Assembly (NCBI GenBank): GCA_012932295.1
Contig: JAAONU010000002.1
Span: forward strand, 34,001,485 to 34,065,484
Direction: 5' to 3'
Origin: Cyclina sinensis
Taxonomy: Eukaryota > Mollusca > Bivalvia > Venerida > Veneridae
Length of the DNA stretch: 64,000 bases
Shown piece after piece: positions 1 to 10,573 of the stretch; position 1 is the first letter of the stretch, and the number at the start of each line of letters is the position of its first letter. The notes beneath the pieces are model-generated. The model made no database searches. It was not told the DNA's origin and was given only the letters and a program-made list of their open reading frames with translations. The translations under genes were made by a program, and so were the position numbers.

Positions 1-97
1 AATCAAGATTTTCCTTTAAACAGGACAGGAAGTTGAAATACAAGGAACCTTCAAGATTTCCTCTTTTTAAATGAAAAACCGGGTGGTTTCCTAACTT

Positions 98-241
98 GAC
101 CCACGTGGGTCTAGATAGAAAATTTAGAGTTTGCGCTAAATTTCGCAGTGAATGATTGGACGATTGAAGTACCTGTCACGTGATCTACGGCAAAAAGCAA
201 CCCACGAGAAACGACGATTGGTTGTTTTTATCACATGACCT
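98..241. promoter_or_regulatory. E-box and CCAAT-like cluster in RRP1 intron 2
   Basis: Within 145 bp there is a 14-bp perfect palindrome centred on CACGTG (98-111), a second CACGTG at 177-182 inside GTCACGTGATC, a CACATG at about 233-238, and two ATTGG (reverse CCAAT) boxes near 154 and 220. Such a cluster is typical of a promoter or enhancer, but no coding exon can be tied to it. The rest of 1-502 shows no gene. Confidence 0.3.
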
Positions 242-502
242 ATTTAACATAACTCAGTGAATTCGTTCACATTTTATTTTCTGTTAAAGAACGTTCAAAT
301 ATTTACGTTCTAGCCTGCATTTCACTACAAACATACTGGTAATTTAAAGTTCTTCATATGGAACGTGATTTTAGCAAATAATATCAGTTTTGATTTTTTG
401 GTCATTCATTTGCCTGTGTATCCCTTTAACTATCCATGGTAACCTATAAATCACATACTGATTTTGAACTTGGAATTATGAATGACTTAATAATGTACAA
501 AC

Positions 503-3500
503 CTGTAGAAGTGGTTTGTCCTGCATCCACATACAGTAGTGTAATCCCTTCCATAGTTTGAGCATATCTTCCTCACTAAACCCATCTGTAATGTAACAAC
601 TCTGAATTAAACTTTGAACATAATTTTGCCAATTTTGGAAGAAAAATCTGACAACATTAGAAAGACAAACCAGTTAATTTTTTTAAATAATATCAAAAAG
701 CAAAAGGATGTTGTGTTTACATGTACTGTCTTCAAGCTAAGTTCAATATAATTACAAGGGAATTTAATGATTTCTTTATTTCTATACAAACCTGGATTTT
801 ATGTTACTCTGATTTTTTCTGTTCAGTATTAATTGAAATAATTTTATTTTATGAACAGAATGCAGCTATCAGTTAAAGCCATGGAAAATCTTGCCAGAAT
901 AGATCCTCATTTATTTGGTCAGAAAAGACATGAGCAAAGACACTGCCTTACAAAAACAAAAAATTAGCTCAGTATTTGTAAATGTCATATATGTGCAGCT
1001 GTTAGCATTCTGGTAACCTAAGTGCTTTCCTAGAGGGTACAGTTTTGGTGATTGAAACACAACTCGAACTTATGTAGTTTGCCTAGATTGTCAGTAATTA
1101 GACCCAAGTTGTTACTGAAAGCAAACATTCTGATGTTTCACATTTTAAGCAGGTAAGTCATATATATTCTTACAATATCTTTATAAGAGGCCATCTTAGA
1201 CAGCATAAGATTTTTAATCAATCTACCCTTGAAAATAAACAACAGCACCATAATGGCTCTATTTATCTCACCTGAATACCACTGTCCTTATTGAAAATGT
1301 AATTGTTTAATATACATTATCTGTCATACAAAAATAAGATTTTCATTCCATGTAAATAAAGTTTCAAACTTGAGTCTGCATGACTCAATCATTCAATGCT
1401 CAGGTGAGCTAAAAAGAAAAGATTATTAGCTGTACAAGATCTTTAATACCGGTAGTTAAAAAGTTGTATGAGTTTGCTGTGATAAAGCCACTGTTTTGGT
1501 GTTAAAAACTTGCACAAAAAGTAAAAAAAGGTCCAAATTAATTTCTGCATTTATTTCATTTTCTTTTTGTACCCTTCTATTATGACAAAAATCTAAAATA
1601 CCAATGACTGGCTTCCTTGTGCAAATCTTAAACTCTTATGTCAGATTGATCAGGTCTCACAAAGTGTCCTTTGTAGTTTATCTTAAATACAGCTTGTATC
1701 TCACACACCATTTAAGAACAGTAAAAATAATAGGTATCGTGCAAGAGGTAATATGCTTTTTTCTATAAAACAGTACCTTTCTTTTCAAAATCTGACAAGA
1801 AAGGAGAGTTTCATGAAAATAAGGAAAGACCCTGTTTTGTAAGGAATATCTATTTATCAGAATATATTCTTGCATTCTGACTAACCTCAAATCAGAATTT
1901 CTACAAAATTCAAAAAAATATGACATGTTTAACTTTTTTCTTTTAAGCAGAAATGATTATTTACTATAGTGCTGATCTCCACTTATGATTTTTCACTGGT
2001 TTTTAAGTATTTTGGTAAAACAATGACTTGCCACAAGAAAATTCTACTGTCCAGTGAAATTTGATAAAGGAGTTTTTGATCTGTCGCAATTTAAGACTGG
2101 GTATGTGTATGACATGGTCATTAATAACCATCAAAATGCGTTGTAAGTATATCTTTCCAAATAACTTTGTGACACAAACAGAAACTGATACTTGAAAAAT
2201 GTACCAGAACAGGCCTTCAGATACCTTGTATTTATATGCTAACTAAGTTATCAATCAGCAATCAAATAGGGCATTTTTTTTTAAAATATACATTGGAAAA
2301 ATATTTTTTTATGCTTTTTTTTTCGCCACTTCCAAATATTTTTTCGCCATTTGCGAAATTGGCGAATTGCAGCGGAAACCCTGTAACTTATAACTGGCCT
2401 TGGATCCTGTGAAAATAGTTATGCTTCTGATGGTCAAAATCTTTTGCCATTCAGTGATTTTTTTCACTTTTTTGTGAAACAGCCCATGCCTTTTCTATTG
2501 TGAATTTTTAAACGTGTTTAAGTTCAAAATTGTGAAAAATAAATGAAACATTAACACCTTAATTCTGAAATGTAAAAGAATTATACATGTATTAAAACAA
2601 TACATGCAGTCTGATTAAGTGTCTGTAATGAAATGGAAAGGATAAATAACTAAAATGTGAGAAATTCAGCTTTGTTATTTGTATTTTTGACTGTTTGTTT
2701 GAATTTCAACTTTTTTTTACTTTCTGGAATTACATCATTTGGTCTTGAAAAATTGGTAAAATGTCTGCTTCACAAGATTTTTCATGATAAGCTGTGGTGA
2801 GAGCATTGACCGAGGAGACAAAGTAACTGCTTTTTGTTCATTTTCAACAATATTTACTGGCAATGACAAGGAATCACATGTAGAATTTTCACTGGAACAC
2901 TGAAGAGAACTAGGCTGATCACCACGGTCATTTATTTTTCTTACAGTTTCAAATGCTGAAAATATTGTTGGTGTACCGGCGGCATGGCTTTTTAAAAAAT
3001 TTTTAATATAATAGTTGCTGTTCCTTGACATCTTGGACGAAGCTAAGTAAACCAAATAAACCGATGACCGGGCTCCATGTTACTGAGTGCTTTATGTACG
3101 GTCTTGAGCGTCTACTTGACTGGAAGTTAATGATAAAAGCCATCATACGGTATTTCTGTACAGCGAATTCGCGGTCTCTGATCGGCATTTTTTCAGCTAA
3201 ATTCTTCAAAGTTTTGCCCGACTTTTAAGAGTTTTTACATCGATTCCATGAATAAACAATTTCAAATCAAATTGTTGATGGGCATTGCGATTTTTTGTGA
3301 AATTTTTGCAATTTTTCGGATTGTGAAAATGCCGATATTCGGCATCAAATTTTAGGTAAAAAAATCACTGCCATTATCAAAGATCCATCCAAATCATAAA
3401 AAAGAAGTTTTGTTTTCTCTTGCAGGCATTCAGATCAACCTGGTTTAAACTTTGACTAAAGATAGCAACCCCAGCTGATAAGCCTTTACCTATAAGAATT

Positions 3501-6500
3501 TTGGTAAAAATCAACACCATGTGCAGAAAAATTAGTTATAAATCATCTTTTATTATAGTGAAGTGTACTATTTTTTACATATTATTAAATAGGAATAAAT
3601 TACCTTTTTAAAGGTATTAATATTGATTTTATAGGGGGGGATGTTTTTGTGTTATTATCAGAAAACTTTAATAAACATCGATATCTTCGGGCCCCTGCTT
3701 GTTTATTAGCAGCGGACACGCGCTTGGCGCATGCATGTACTTTGACCCAATTGGCGGGTCATTAAACGCTAATGAATATTCATGATTTTTCACGTCCAAT
3801 GAGAAGAAAGATTGTTCTTTACTCCGGAAGTTTCGTTTTGTGTGTGTGTTGACAAACAAAAAAGTTACAGCCACTCAAAGTCAGACCACTTTTGCACTCA
3901 AAATAACAGGTAAGAATAAAAAACGACAATAAAAATTGAAAAAACATCATATTTCCTTTTTATTGATGTATAAAACATCGAAATCCGATGTCGGCAAAAT
4001 ACCCGCATCGGGCATCAAAAATTGCAAATTGTCCGAAATCGCGAGGCGTCTGAAAAGTCGCAAATCCGCCATGTTGAATTATCCGTCTAAGCGTAAATTC
4101 GATATTTCAAAGCGCCATATGCCATACACAAAGTGGTAATAACCCAAGAAAATGAGACAGAAACGTTACAAAAGACATTAAAATTATGTCTTATTTGTTT
4201 TTTTGGTCGATTTTATCTATAAAATGAATTAGAAACGAAATAACATTTTCGGGCACCTGCTCGATTTTGTTGCGAAAATGGACAATCATTTTCGGAGAAA
4301 TACCGTGAATATCTTGTATCATAGACTGATTTCTGAATGAAAAACTCCAGAATTATACAATTAAAACAATATTTTAAAACATTCTAGTAGGATTTGGTGT
4401 TTTTCCCCATCATTTAAAGATTCCCGTTATTAATGATTCACCTCGCCCAGCCATTTTAAATTTAATGTTTAGAATCATGAAAAAAAATTTCATGAATGAG
4501 ATTTGTGTATTTTAATTCAATTTATTTATTAATACTTATATATTCATATTATATTATTATCTAATATCTATTTTTGATATATTTTCAGGTTCCTTATGTG
4601 CTCAAGTAAAGGACTGAATGATTCAATGAATTAAATGTCTAGGTCCCCACCAGGGGTTTGACATTAATGGAAGATAGATAGATAGAATATATCATAATGC
4701 TATGAATAAAGGATTGCAAAATGGATTCAGACTTCATTGGTCCTTTCTGTAAAAATCTTGGGCTTAAGAATTGCCAATTGAAAAGTCTTTCTGAAATAAA
4801 ACCTCTGAAAAATCATCACATTTTAAATGGTGTGGTGCTGGAGTTGTTTGCTCATTACAAAAACTGTTCCAAGGTTGTTGAAATCCTGCATCATTTGAAT
4901 CCAGACTTTGAAAATGTGCACATCAACACGCTTAAGTCTAGAATAAGTCGTGTTATAGAAATAAAGAAAAAACTAACATCAAAAAAGAAGGTAAAAGGAA
5001 TGTTGTCAATTGATGATTTGAAGAATCAAGTTTTTGAAAGTGTGACAAATAAGTTGTGTATAACGCCTTGCAAACAAACATGTGATGATGAGTCTGTTAA
5101 CAGTGAAACAGGTTTGCTGAGTCCCCGCCAGGATGAAATTGATATATGTAGTTATGAAACTGTGGAAACTGAGAAAGATAGGGTTACAAGTTTCCTTCAT
5201 CAGACTGATTCATGTCATTCTAGTGATCATCAGAAAAAGACTGCTTTACCCCTACCTCAGAAAAAGACTGCTTTACCCCTACCTCAGAAAAAGACTGCTT
5301 TACCCCTACCTCAGAAAAAGACTGCTTTACCCCTACCTCAGAAAAAGACTGCTTTACCCCTACCCACTTTGTCCCCCAAAACATTTGAAAGTCCAACGCC
5401 CAACACTGTAACTTACAGTAAAAGTGAAAACAAGTCAATGAACCTCTATGATTATGAAATAAAACTTAAAGAGAAAACTTTGAAAAAAGTTCTTCATGAC
5501 ATTGAAATTGCAAAAGAAAACTTGAAATCAGTTGAACGCAGGATTGGACATTTTTCTGTGCGCAATGTAAACAAGCGTGATCAAACGGCTAAAAAGAACC
5601 TGCATTTACTACGTGACACCCAAAGAAAGTTATTGCAACAGAAAAAAGTCTGTGAAGAAGGGGCAGATACAATCAGAAAATTGTATGAAAAGATGGAAAC
5701 TTTGAATAAAAGGAAAATAGAAGAAATTGAAAATCACACAAAAAAGAAAGTAAATGCACAGAAAGCAGCAAGCTATTACAAAGTGAAAGCTTCAAAACTT
5801 AGAGACAGACAGAAAAATGACAACGATGAATCATTAAAAGCATTAAGACTGGAACTTTCTGAGAAAGAAACGAAAATCTCTGAGCTTGAAAATAATTGTC
5901 TCTTTCTTCAAGACCAAGTGAATGGACACCAAATTACAACAAAAAGCAAAGATGGAGTATTCACAGATAATGTTCGCTTGTGTGTTATTGAATTAAGTGG
6001 TCTTGAAGTTGCTGTGGAGAAAATCCCTGAAGTCATGAAAGCTGTGAGCAAACATCTTCATGGTACAGAATTAAACAAATCAAATTTGCCCTCCAGTACT
6101 ACAGTACAGGCAATCATAGATGAAGGACATTACCTGGCAAAAACTTTCATTTCAGAAAAGCTGTCTGAAACTCAGAACTGGGGTTTAAATCGTGATGGAA
6201 CTACGCGCAAAAAACAGAAAATTCTTGACACTTCTGTCACATTAGCATCAGGGGATATTCTTAGTCTGGGATTTACTCGGGTCGCACATGAAACAGCAGA
6301 AACAATCAATAACATAACCAAAGACCATGTTACTGAACTTGCAACTTTGAATTCAGCTAGATTTGATAAATGTCCAGAAGTATTTGTGAAAGACTCATTG
6401 GCAAAGCTTGCTTTTACCATGAGTGACCGTGCCAGCAATGAAAAAAAAGCAGACAAACTCCTTGATGAGTGGCGGGATGAAGTGCTGGGCTGCTGTGAGG

Positions 6501-9182
6501 AAAATCAACATGATGGAGTCCTTCATTTCCATTGTATGGCACATGTTTTGCTTGGTTTTCACCGCTACATATGCAAGGACTTAAAGGAAAAGGAAACAGA
6601 ACTGGTTTCTAAATATGGCGCACTTGGACGTGATGGTCTTTCAGTGTTTTCATATTGGAAAACAAAAGGAACTGTGCTTGAAAGAGTATTACTTACAACA
6701 TCAGAGGTATTTGGTCCATCAGGGGATCATCATGGTGTAAGAGATTTATGGGAGGCACACTGCGCTGCAAATGGTATCAAATCAGTAATCGGCAATTATA
6801 GAGACAATCGCTTTAATGCATTATTTCAAACATCAGCAGAAATCTTTCTCCACAGAGCAGAATTTATAAAAGTCCTTGAAACTGTGAAATCTCCAAACTT
6901 GAAATTGAGATCTGTTCTTGAAGACCTTAAGGACGACAATATCATGGCAGTTGTGCAATGTTTAGGGTTGTTCTTTGTGAAAATCACAGGTCCCTACTGG
7001 TCTATTATCACAGACTCAGATGTCCCATATCTGGAACTTTTTCTGGAAGTGAATGCAGTGCAGAAATATCTAATAGATATTAAAGAGGACCCAGCAATTA
7101 TTCTTCAGTCAAAGAAAATATGGAAAGATGTCAGCATAGCATATGAAAAGACATTCAGTTCAAGTCTTGAAGTTGTCAACGACTGTGGAACAAGAGATCT
7201 GCTTTTTGAAACGGTCAGATTAGTTTCTGCAGCAATGTGCAAAACTATAGACAAACAGCTAAGTGACTTCTTGGAAGACGGGAAATTCTCTAAAAATCCA
7301 AGCAAAGTAGATCTGCAGAGGACATATTTTGCTCATTCAACAAATCTCGGATGTGAGCATCATTTTGGGGATTTAGACTCAAGTCAACGACGCAGACCAA
7401 GTGCAAGTATGCATCATCATTCATCGGTACAATTAATAAAGCGTAATAGAAAGAGTTTAATGACCTGGTTAGTTGAAATGCCCAGAAGTGAGCAAAAAAA
7501 CCTATTAAAATCGGCAAGGTCAGGTGGGAAAAATCTTCGCGAAAAGCATCGGATACAGGAGCAGAATGTTCTTAAAGAAATAAATAGCGAAATGAACAAA
7601 CACGAGAAACCTAAAAATAAAAGAAAAGCCCAAACAGACTTAAACTCTGAAACCCCAAAAATGAAAAATCAGAGAAAAGATAAAGATCTGACATCAGAAG
7701 AAGAAGTGCTGAAACTCCTGCCAAACAGTGATTCAGTTATAACTGAAAACGAGTATGTTGCTATTGCATATCAGGATGGCTGGTATCCGGGTGTTGTTCA
7801 GAGAGTAGAAGATGAGAAAAGTTTTGTAGTAAAATTTTTAGTGCCAGCTAGAAAACCAGGGTACTTCAGTTGGCCTTGTAGAGAAGACATTCAAACTGTA
7901 GATAAAAGCTTCATTCTGAAGTCTGGATTCATTCCTGACTGTGTAAATTCAGGTAGAATGTGGCTGATTTCTGAATTTGAAGAAATACAGAAATTATATA
8001 AAATTTATAAAAATGTGTTCTTTTAATTAAATGTTCCTGTGTTGTTTTTATTTAAAAGCAATTTACACAGGACAATGAAGCTGCAAATAGTCATTCTTTA
8101 AGTATAGTTTTCACACCATATAGTTTGAGAGATGGCATTTAAGTAACTGGACAACTTGTTAAAAAATATAGTCTATCCTTCAATGTTATAAGAATTTGTG
8201 CGAGTCTAGATACTTTGACCGCAGCTTTCACCAAAGAATGATCCTGTATGAGAATTATATTTTATGTTATTTGTGTGCATAGTGAAGGTTTATTTAGTAG
8301 TTTAAATTGTATTGTGATAATGAATAATGTTGCACTTGTATAAATGGTTATTGTTGATGTTCATTTATATGGATGTGTAAAAATTCAGTATGCAGTACAA
8401 AAATAAATTATAATTTTTTCACTGGTCTTGTTGAATGAGTTCTTCATTTTACCTGATAAAAAGTACAGGCTAAGAAGTGCAGAGAATTAAATGGAAGTGT
8501 GATCATAGAACTACTTGAGTTCCAAATTTCATGAAGATATCTCAAAAAATAAAAAAGTTATGGCAATTTTACTGTATCCATCACAGAATTAAAAAAAACT
8601 TCGGTTCCGTCCGTGCGACGCGTTTTCTTATGATTTTATAGAGACAAATTTTCTGAAAAAATGCAGATTTTTTCGAACTTTGAATGACCATAACTTTCTT
8701 ATTTTTTGAGATATCTGAAAAAGAAAAACTGTTCTAGAAAGCTCTCAAAGAGCTGTTTAAAATGCATTTAAAAAGAACTGATTTTATTCAAGTATTAAAT
8801 TTAGCCTGGGGTTGCTACTAAAGAAATGATCAATCATGCTCTTTCAAGACAGATACATTCCGGTATTAGAAATAAAATGGATAGGTGGATAAAAACATAT
8901 AACTAATGTTTTGGACATTCTGTTTCCTTTAAAGTTCGATGGTAGTTAATACCATTAATTGCATCACCGCAGTTTGAAAATGAAACTAAGAAACTGATAA
9001 AAATTTAATGTAAAATCAAAAATGTAGATGTAGATTACTATGCCCATTCAGAATTTACCTTTTATCGAAGCCGACTTCGCTCGCAAATACTTTTTTAACT
9101 TTTTCAATGCTTTCAGACGCGTTTTCGTCTCATTTCCTGCAAGTTTTTGAGCAAATTTGATTTCAATTGCCAGATTTTCCAT
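503..9182 (-). CDS. RRP1: RRP1 (ribosomal RNA processing protein 1), 5' part of the gene
   Basis: Two coding exons are visible: exon 1 at 9059-9182 (41 codons plus 1 nt, starting at an ATG) and exon 2 at 503-585 (2 nt plus 27 codons). They join in frame across consensus splice sites. Exon 1 gives a basic N terminus with [13 protein letters not shown] and KKLKKYL. Exon 2 continues with [20 protein letters not shown] and then QDKPLLQ. This is the characteristic start of Nop52/RRP1 family proteins, which act in the nucleolus in maturation of large-subunit rRNA. The rest of the gene lies beyond the left edge. Intron 1 (586-9058) is about 8.5 kb, most of it a DNA transposon inserted at 3463-8816. 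A nearer acceptor 16 nt upstream of exon 2 would break the frame, so 585 was chosen as the exon boundary. The assignment is firm; the downstream exons cannot be seen. Confidence 0.9.
2735..3209 (-). other. Unassigned ORFs inside RRP1 intron 1 (possible transposon remnant)
   Basis: Two overlapping minus-strand ORFs (68 aa at 3003-3209 and 106 aa at 2735-3055) lie in the RRP1 intron outside the complete transposon. The second is serine- and asparagine-rich after a short basic start ([16 protein letters not shown]), as in some hAT-type ORF N termini. At 2372-2383 the minus strand reads CAGGGTTTCCGC, which resembles a hAT terminal sequence, but no partner terminus or target duplication was found. 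I do not recognise the protein. A decayed transposon fragment is the likeliest explanation. Confidence 0.2.
3690..4588 (+). promoter_or_regulatory. Transposon promoter and 5'UTR intron
   Basis: Upstream of the transposase-like ORF are CCAAT/ATTGG boxes (in the phrases CCAATTGGCGGGTC near 3748 and GTCCAATGAG near 3796). A putative noncoding exon ends at 3909 with the donor CAG|GTAAGA, and an acceptor follows at 4587-4588 (TATTTTCAG). Removing this 679-nt intron leaves a short leader to the ATG at 4721. The splice sites are good matches to consensus. The transcription start is inferred. Confidence 0.45.
4721..8026 (+). CDS. Transposase-like protein, 1101 aa, unclassified family
   Basis: Single uninterrupted ORF inside the element with matched termini at 3463-8816, so most probably its transposase. 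An N-terminal region of about 110 residues contains lysine-rich helices. Five tandem copies of QKKTALPLP occupy residues 171-215. A charged, probably coiled-coil region follows at about 235-400. The core contains DGTT (Asp492), SDRASNEKK (Asp569) and HFHCMAH (602-608). Two spaced aspartates followed by a Cys/His stretch recall RNase-H-fold (DDE/D) transposases, but I cannot identify a third acidic residue with confidence. A later conserved-looking block reads [20 protein letters not shown]. The C terminus (about 1009-1075) has a Tudor/SH3-like look: [14 protein letters not shown], then [10 protein letters not shown] recall related proteins in cnidarian and fish genomes but cannot name the family. 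A domesticated host gene is less likely, given the intact termini. Confidence 0.75.
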   Translation: MDSDFIGPFCKNLGLKNCQLKSLSEIKPLKNHHILNGVVLELFAHYKNCSKVVEILHHLNPDFENVHINTLKSRISRVIEIKKKLTSKKKVKGMLSIDDLKNQVFESVTNKLCITPCKQTCDDESVNSETGLLSPRQDEIDICSYETVETEKDRVTSFLHQTDSCHSSDHQKKTALPLPQKKTALPLPQKKTALPLPQKKTALPLPQKKTALPLPTLSPKTFESPTPNTVTYSKSENKSMNLYDYEIKLKEKTLKKVLHDIEIAKENLKSVERRIGHFSVRNVNKRDQTAKKNLHLLRDTQRKLLQQKKVCEEGADTIRKLYEKMETLNKRKIEEIENHTKKKVNAQKAASYYKVKASKLRDRQKNDNDESLKALRLELSEKETKISELENNCLFLQDQVNGHQITTKSKDGVFTDNVRLCVIELSGLEVAVEKIPEVMKAVSKHLHGTELNKSNLPSSTTVQAIIDEGHYLAKTFISEKLSETQNWGLNRDGTTRKKQKILDTSVTLASGDILSLGFTRVAHETAETINNITKDHVTELATLNSARFDKCPEVFVKDSLAKLAFTMSDRASNEKKADKLLDEWRDEVLGCCEENQHDGVLHFHCMAHVLLGFHRYICKDLKEKETELVSKYGALGRDGLSVFSYWKTKGTVLERVLLTTSEVFGPSGDHHGVRDLWEAHCAANGIKSVIGNYRDNRFNALFQTSAEIFLHRAEFIKVLETVKSPNLKLRSVLEDLKDDNIMAVVQCLGLFFVKITGPYWSIITDSDVPYLELFLEVNAVQKYLIDIKEDPAIILQSKKIWKDVSIAYEKTFSSSLEVVNDCGTRDLLFETVRLVSAAMCKTIDKQLSDFLEDGKFSKNPSKVDLQRTYFAHSTNLGCEHHFGDLDSSQRRRPSASMHHHSSVQLIKRNRKSLMTWLVEMPRSEQKNLLKSARSGGKNLREKHRIQEQNVLKEINSEMNKHEKPKNKRKAQTDLNSETPKMKNQRKDKDLTSEEEVLKLLPNSDSVITENEYVAIAYQDGWYPGVVQRVEDEKSFVVKFLVPARKPGYFSWPCREDIQTVDKSFILKSGFIPDCVNSGRMWLISEFEEIQKLYKIYKNVFF
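5231..5365 (+). repeat. 27-bp coding tandem repeat, 5 copies
   Basis: Five consecutive, essentially identical copies of a 27-nt unit encode QKKTALPLP. The copies keep the reading frame and begin at CAGAAAAAGACTGC. The near-identity of the units at DNA level points to recent expansion. Confidence 0.95.
8536..8714. repeat. Inverted repeat near the right end of the transposon
   Basis: The phrase GATATCTCAAAAAAT followed by AAAGTTATGG (8536-8565) reappears in reverse complement at about 8690-8714 (CCATAACTTTCTTATTTTTTGAGATATC). Together they could form a stem of roughly 28 bp with a loop of about 120 nt containing a CG-rich patch (8602-8620). It lies 100 bp inside the right terminus. Confidence 0.6.
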
Positions 9183-9227
9183 TTTCCCACATGTCCGGAA
9201 GTATACCTTTTAATTGCTGGTTCCTCA
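9183..9227 (+). promoter_or_regulatory. Compact bidirectional promoter for RRP1 and AMZ2
   Basis: A perfect ETS-type site CCGGAAGT lies at 9195-9202, only 13 bp upstream of the RRP1 ATG. A strong plus-strand donor (CTCA|GTAAGC, GT at 9228-9229) could end a 5'UTR exon of AMZ2, whose first recognised exon starts at an acceptor (AG 10558-10559). Head-to-head housekeeping pairs sharing an ETS site are common in animals. The AMZ2 leader exon is inferred and no transcript evidence is available. Confidence 0.45.
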
Positions 9228-10204
9228 GTAAGCAATATCACGGAAATAGCCTAGAAAACAGGGAACAAGCTTATTCATTTGGAACTTCTTTGTTGACTTC
9301 GTTATCCATATTTGTTTACATTGGACACAACTGTCCAGTTTCAACTTCCAGTTCCTTTAGGAAACTTAGTGGTAAAACGTATTAGAAGTTATTATTTTAC
9401 AGAACTGGACCATTGTAGAAATATTTTTATTTTGTAGGAGAATGTCTTATATCAAGCATTATCACTGAAACGTAAATAGATACCTACTTTGACAAGTTGA
9501 AAACATTACATTCCACAGTATTAGACATTTAATTATCATCTTTAAACCTTTTGTCATATGCCAGTGACAGTATTAGTTTATCAGTTAATAAATTTACATT
9601 AGCAAAAAATGAAGGCAGCAGTAGATACTTACTGTTATGTGATTTATGTTTGGAAGAGTGATAAGGAATTAATAAAACATGTTCTAAGATGACATTTATT
9701 TCTTATTTATTATATATGCTGTACATATATTTACTACTACTACATTTTAACTAAACTTTTTAATATCTTAATCCAAACTATGTAAATACTAGACTCATTC
9801 TACATGCTGGTATCAGAGAGTTCAAAGATGCTGCTAGTCCAAATAATTGTACTCAAAACTTGCCTGCCTAGTATAGTCAGTATTGACTTTTGGCAGTAAT
9901 AAGTTGAAGTTGAAAATGTTGAATATTGTGCTATTTTTTTAATGGTCAATACCCGCCTTCAGAGCATCCTGCCTGAAGTCACAATAATACATTACAGATA
10001 CTACATTTTTGTAGATCTTAGCTTTTAAGTTTCTAATACAGTAGTCCAGTTATCCTTTTTACTAAAGAATATATTGAAATATACTTTTGACTGGCAACAT
10101 CCTTCAGGGCACATAATAATATCAAAATGAAAATGGGTGCCCAAACAGCTTGTAATCGAGACTACTAATGCAGATACAGGAAAACCTACTAAGAACATTG
10201 TTTG

Positions 10205-10352
10205 TTTTATTGGGGTTAAATGCTAGTTTCAACCTCTGTTTAGGGATGTTGGTCATATCCCAATGCTCATTATAAATTTTGCAAACCCTGATGGAGTTTG
10301 AAGCATGAACCCCATTGATTGACTATCTATCGCACTACCAACTGAGCTAGCT
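10205..10352 (-). mobile_element. tRNA-derived SINE head
   Basis: On the minus strand a tRNA-like segment reads TAGCTCAGTTGGTAGTGCG (A-box type), with a degraded B-box (GGTTCATGCTTCAAACTCC) about 35 nt on. This is the layout of a pol III SINE promoter. It sits just before AMZ2 exon 1. The tail at the low-coordinate side is poorly defined. Confidence 0.55.
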
Positions 10353-10573
10353 GGTTCAGTCTGTAAGAAATTAAAAAAGATCTTAGAAACATGCCTGTAA
10401 ATTTGAAATATTGAAACAAGAGCAAATTTTGAATAGAAAAAAACCCACATAAAAGCAGTTTATAAAACTTGCTCAAAATTTTGATAGGGTTTATGAATTT
10501 TTGAAAATGTGTAATTATCAGGCTGGTATATTTTCTTTATGTTTTTTATTTCTGTACAGTTAAACAGAGAGTG

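Larger units (their letters stand above)
3463..8816 (+). mobile_element. Complete DNA transposon with 8-bp target duplication, superfamily unknown
   Basis: The left end begins TAGCAACCCCAG (3463-3474) and the right end finishes with its complement, CTGGGGTTGCT (8806-8816). The element is flanked by an exact 8-bp direct repeat, ACTAAAGA (3455-3462 and 8817-8824). The inverted termini match for only 11-12 bp and then diverge. The element carries one long uninterrupted ORF (4721-8026), a probable own promoter and 5'UTR intron, and an AATAAA at 8402-8407. An 8-bp duplication is seen in hAT, P and KDZ-type elements among others, but the termini do not look like canonical hAT (CAGRG). The intact ORF and exact duplication suggest recent insertion. 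It sits in intron 1 of RRP1, in the opposite orientation to that gene. Confidence 0.85.

Noticed and set aside
838..967. Plus-strand segment after an ACAG acceptor reading [20 protein letters not shown] then a stop
   Set aside because: Short, no recognised similarity, lies inside RRP1 intron 1 on the other strand and has no partner exon.
3003..3209. Minus-strand ORF with [14 protein letters not shown], at first taken for the RRP1 N terminus
   Set aside because: Its only plausible donor gives the wrong phase, and a much better N-terminal exon in correct phase was found at 9059-9182.
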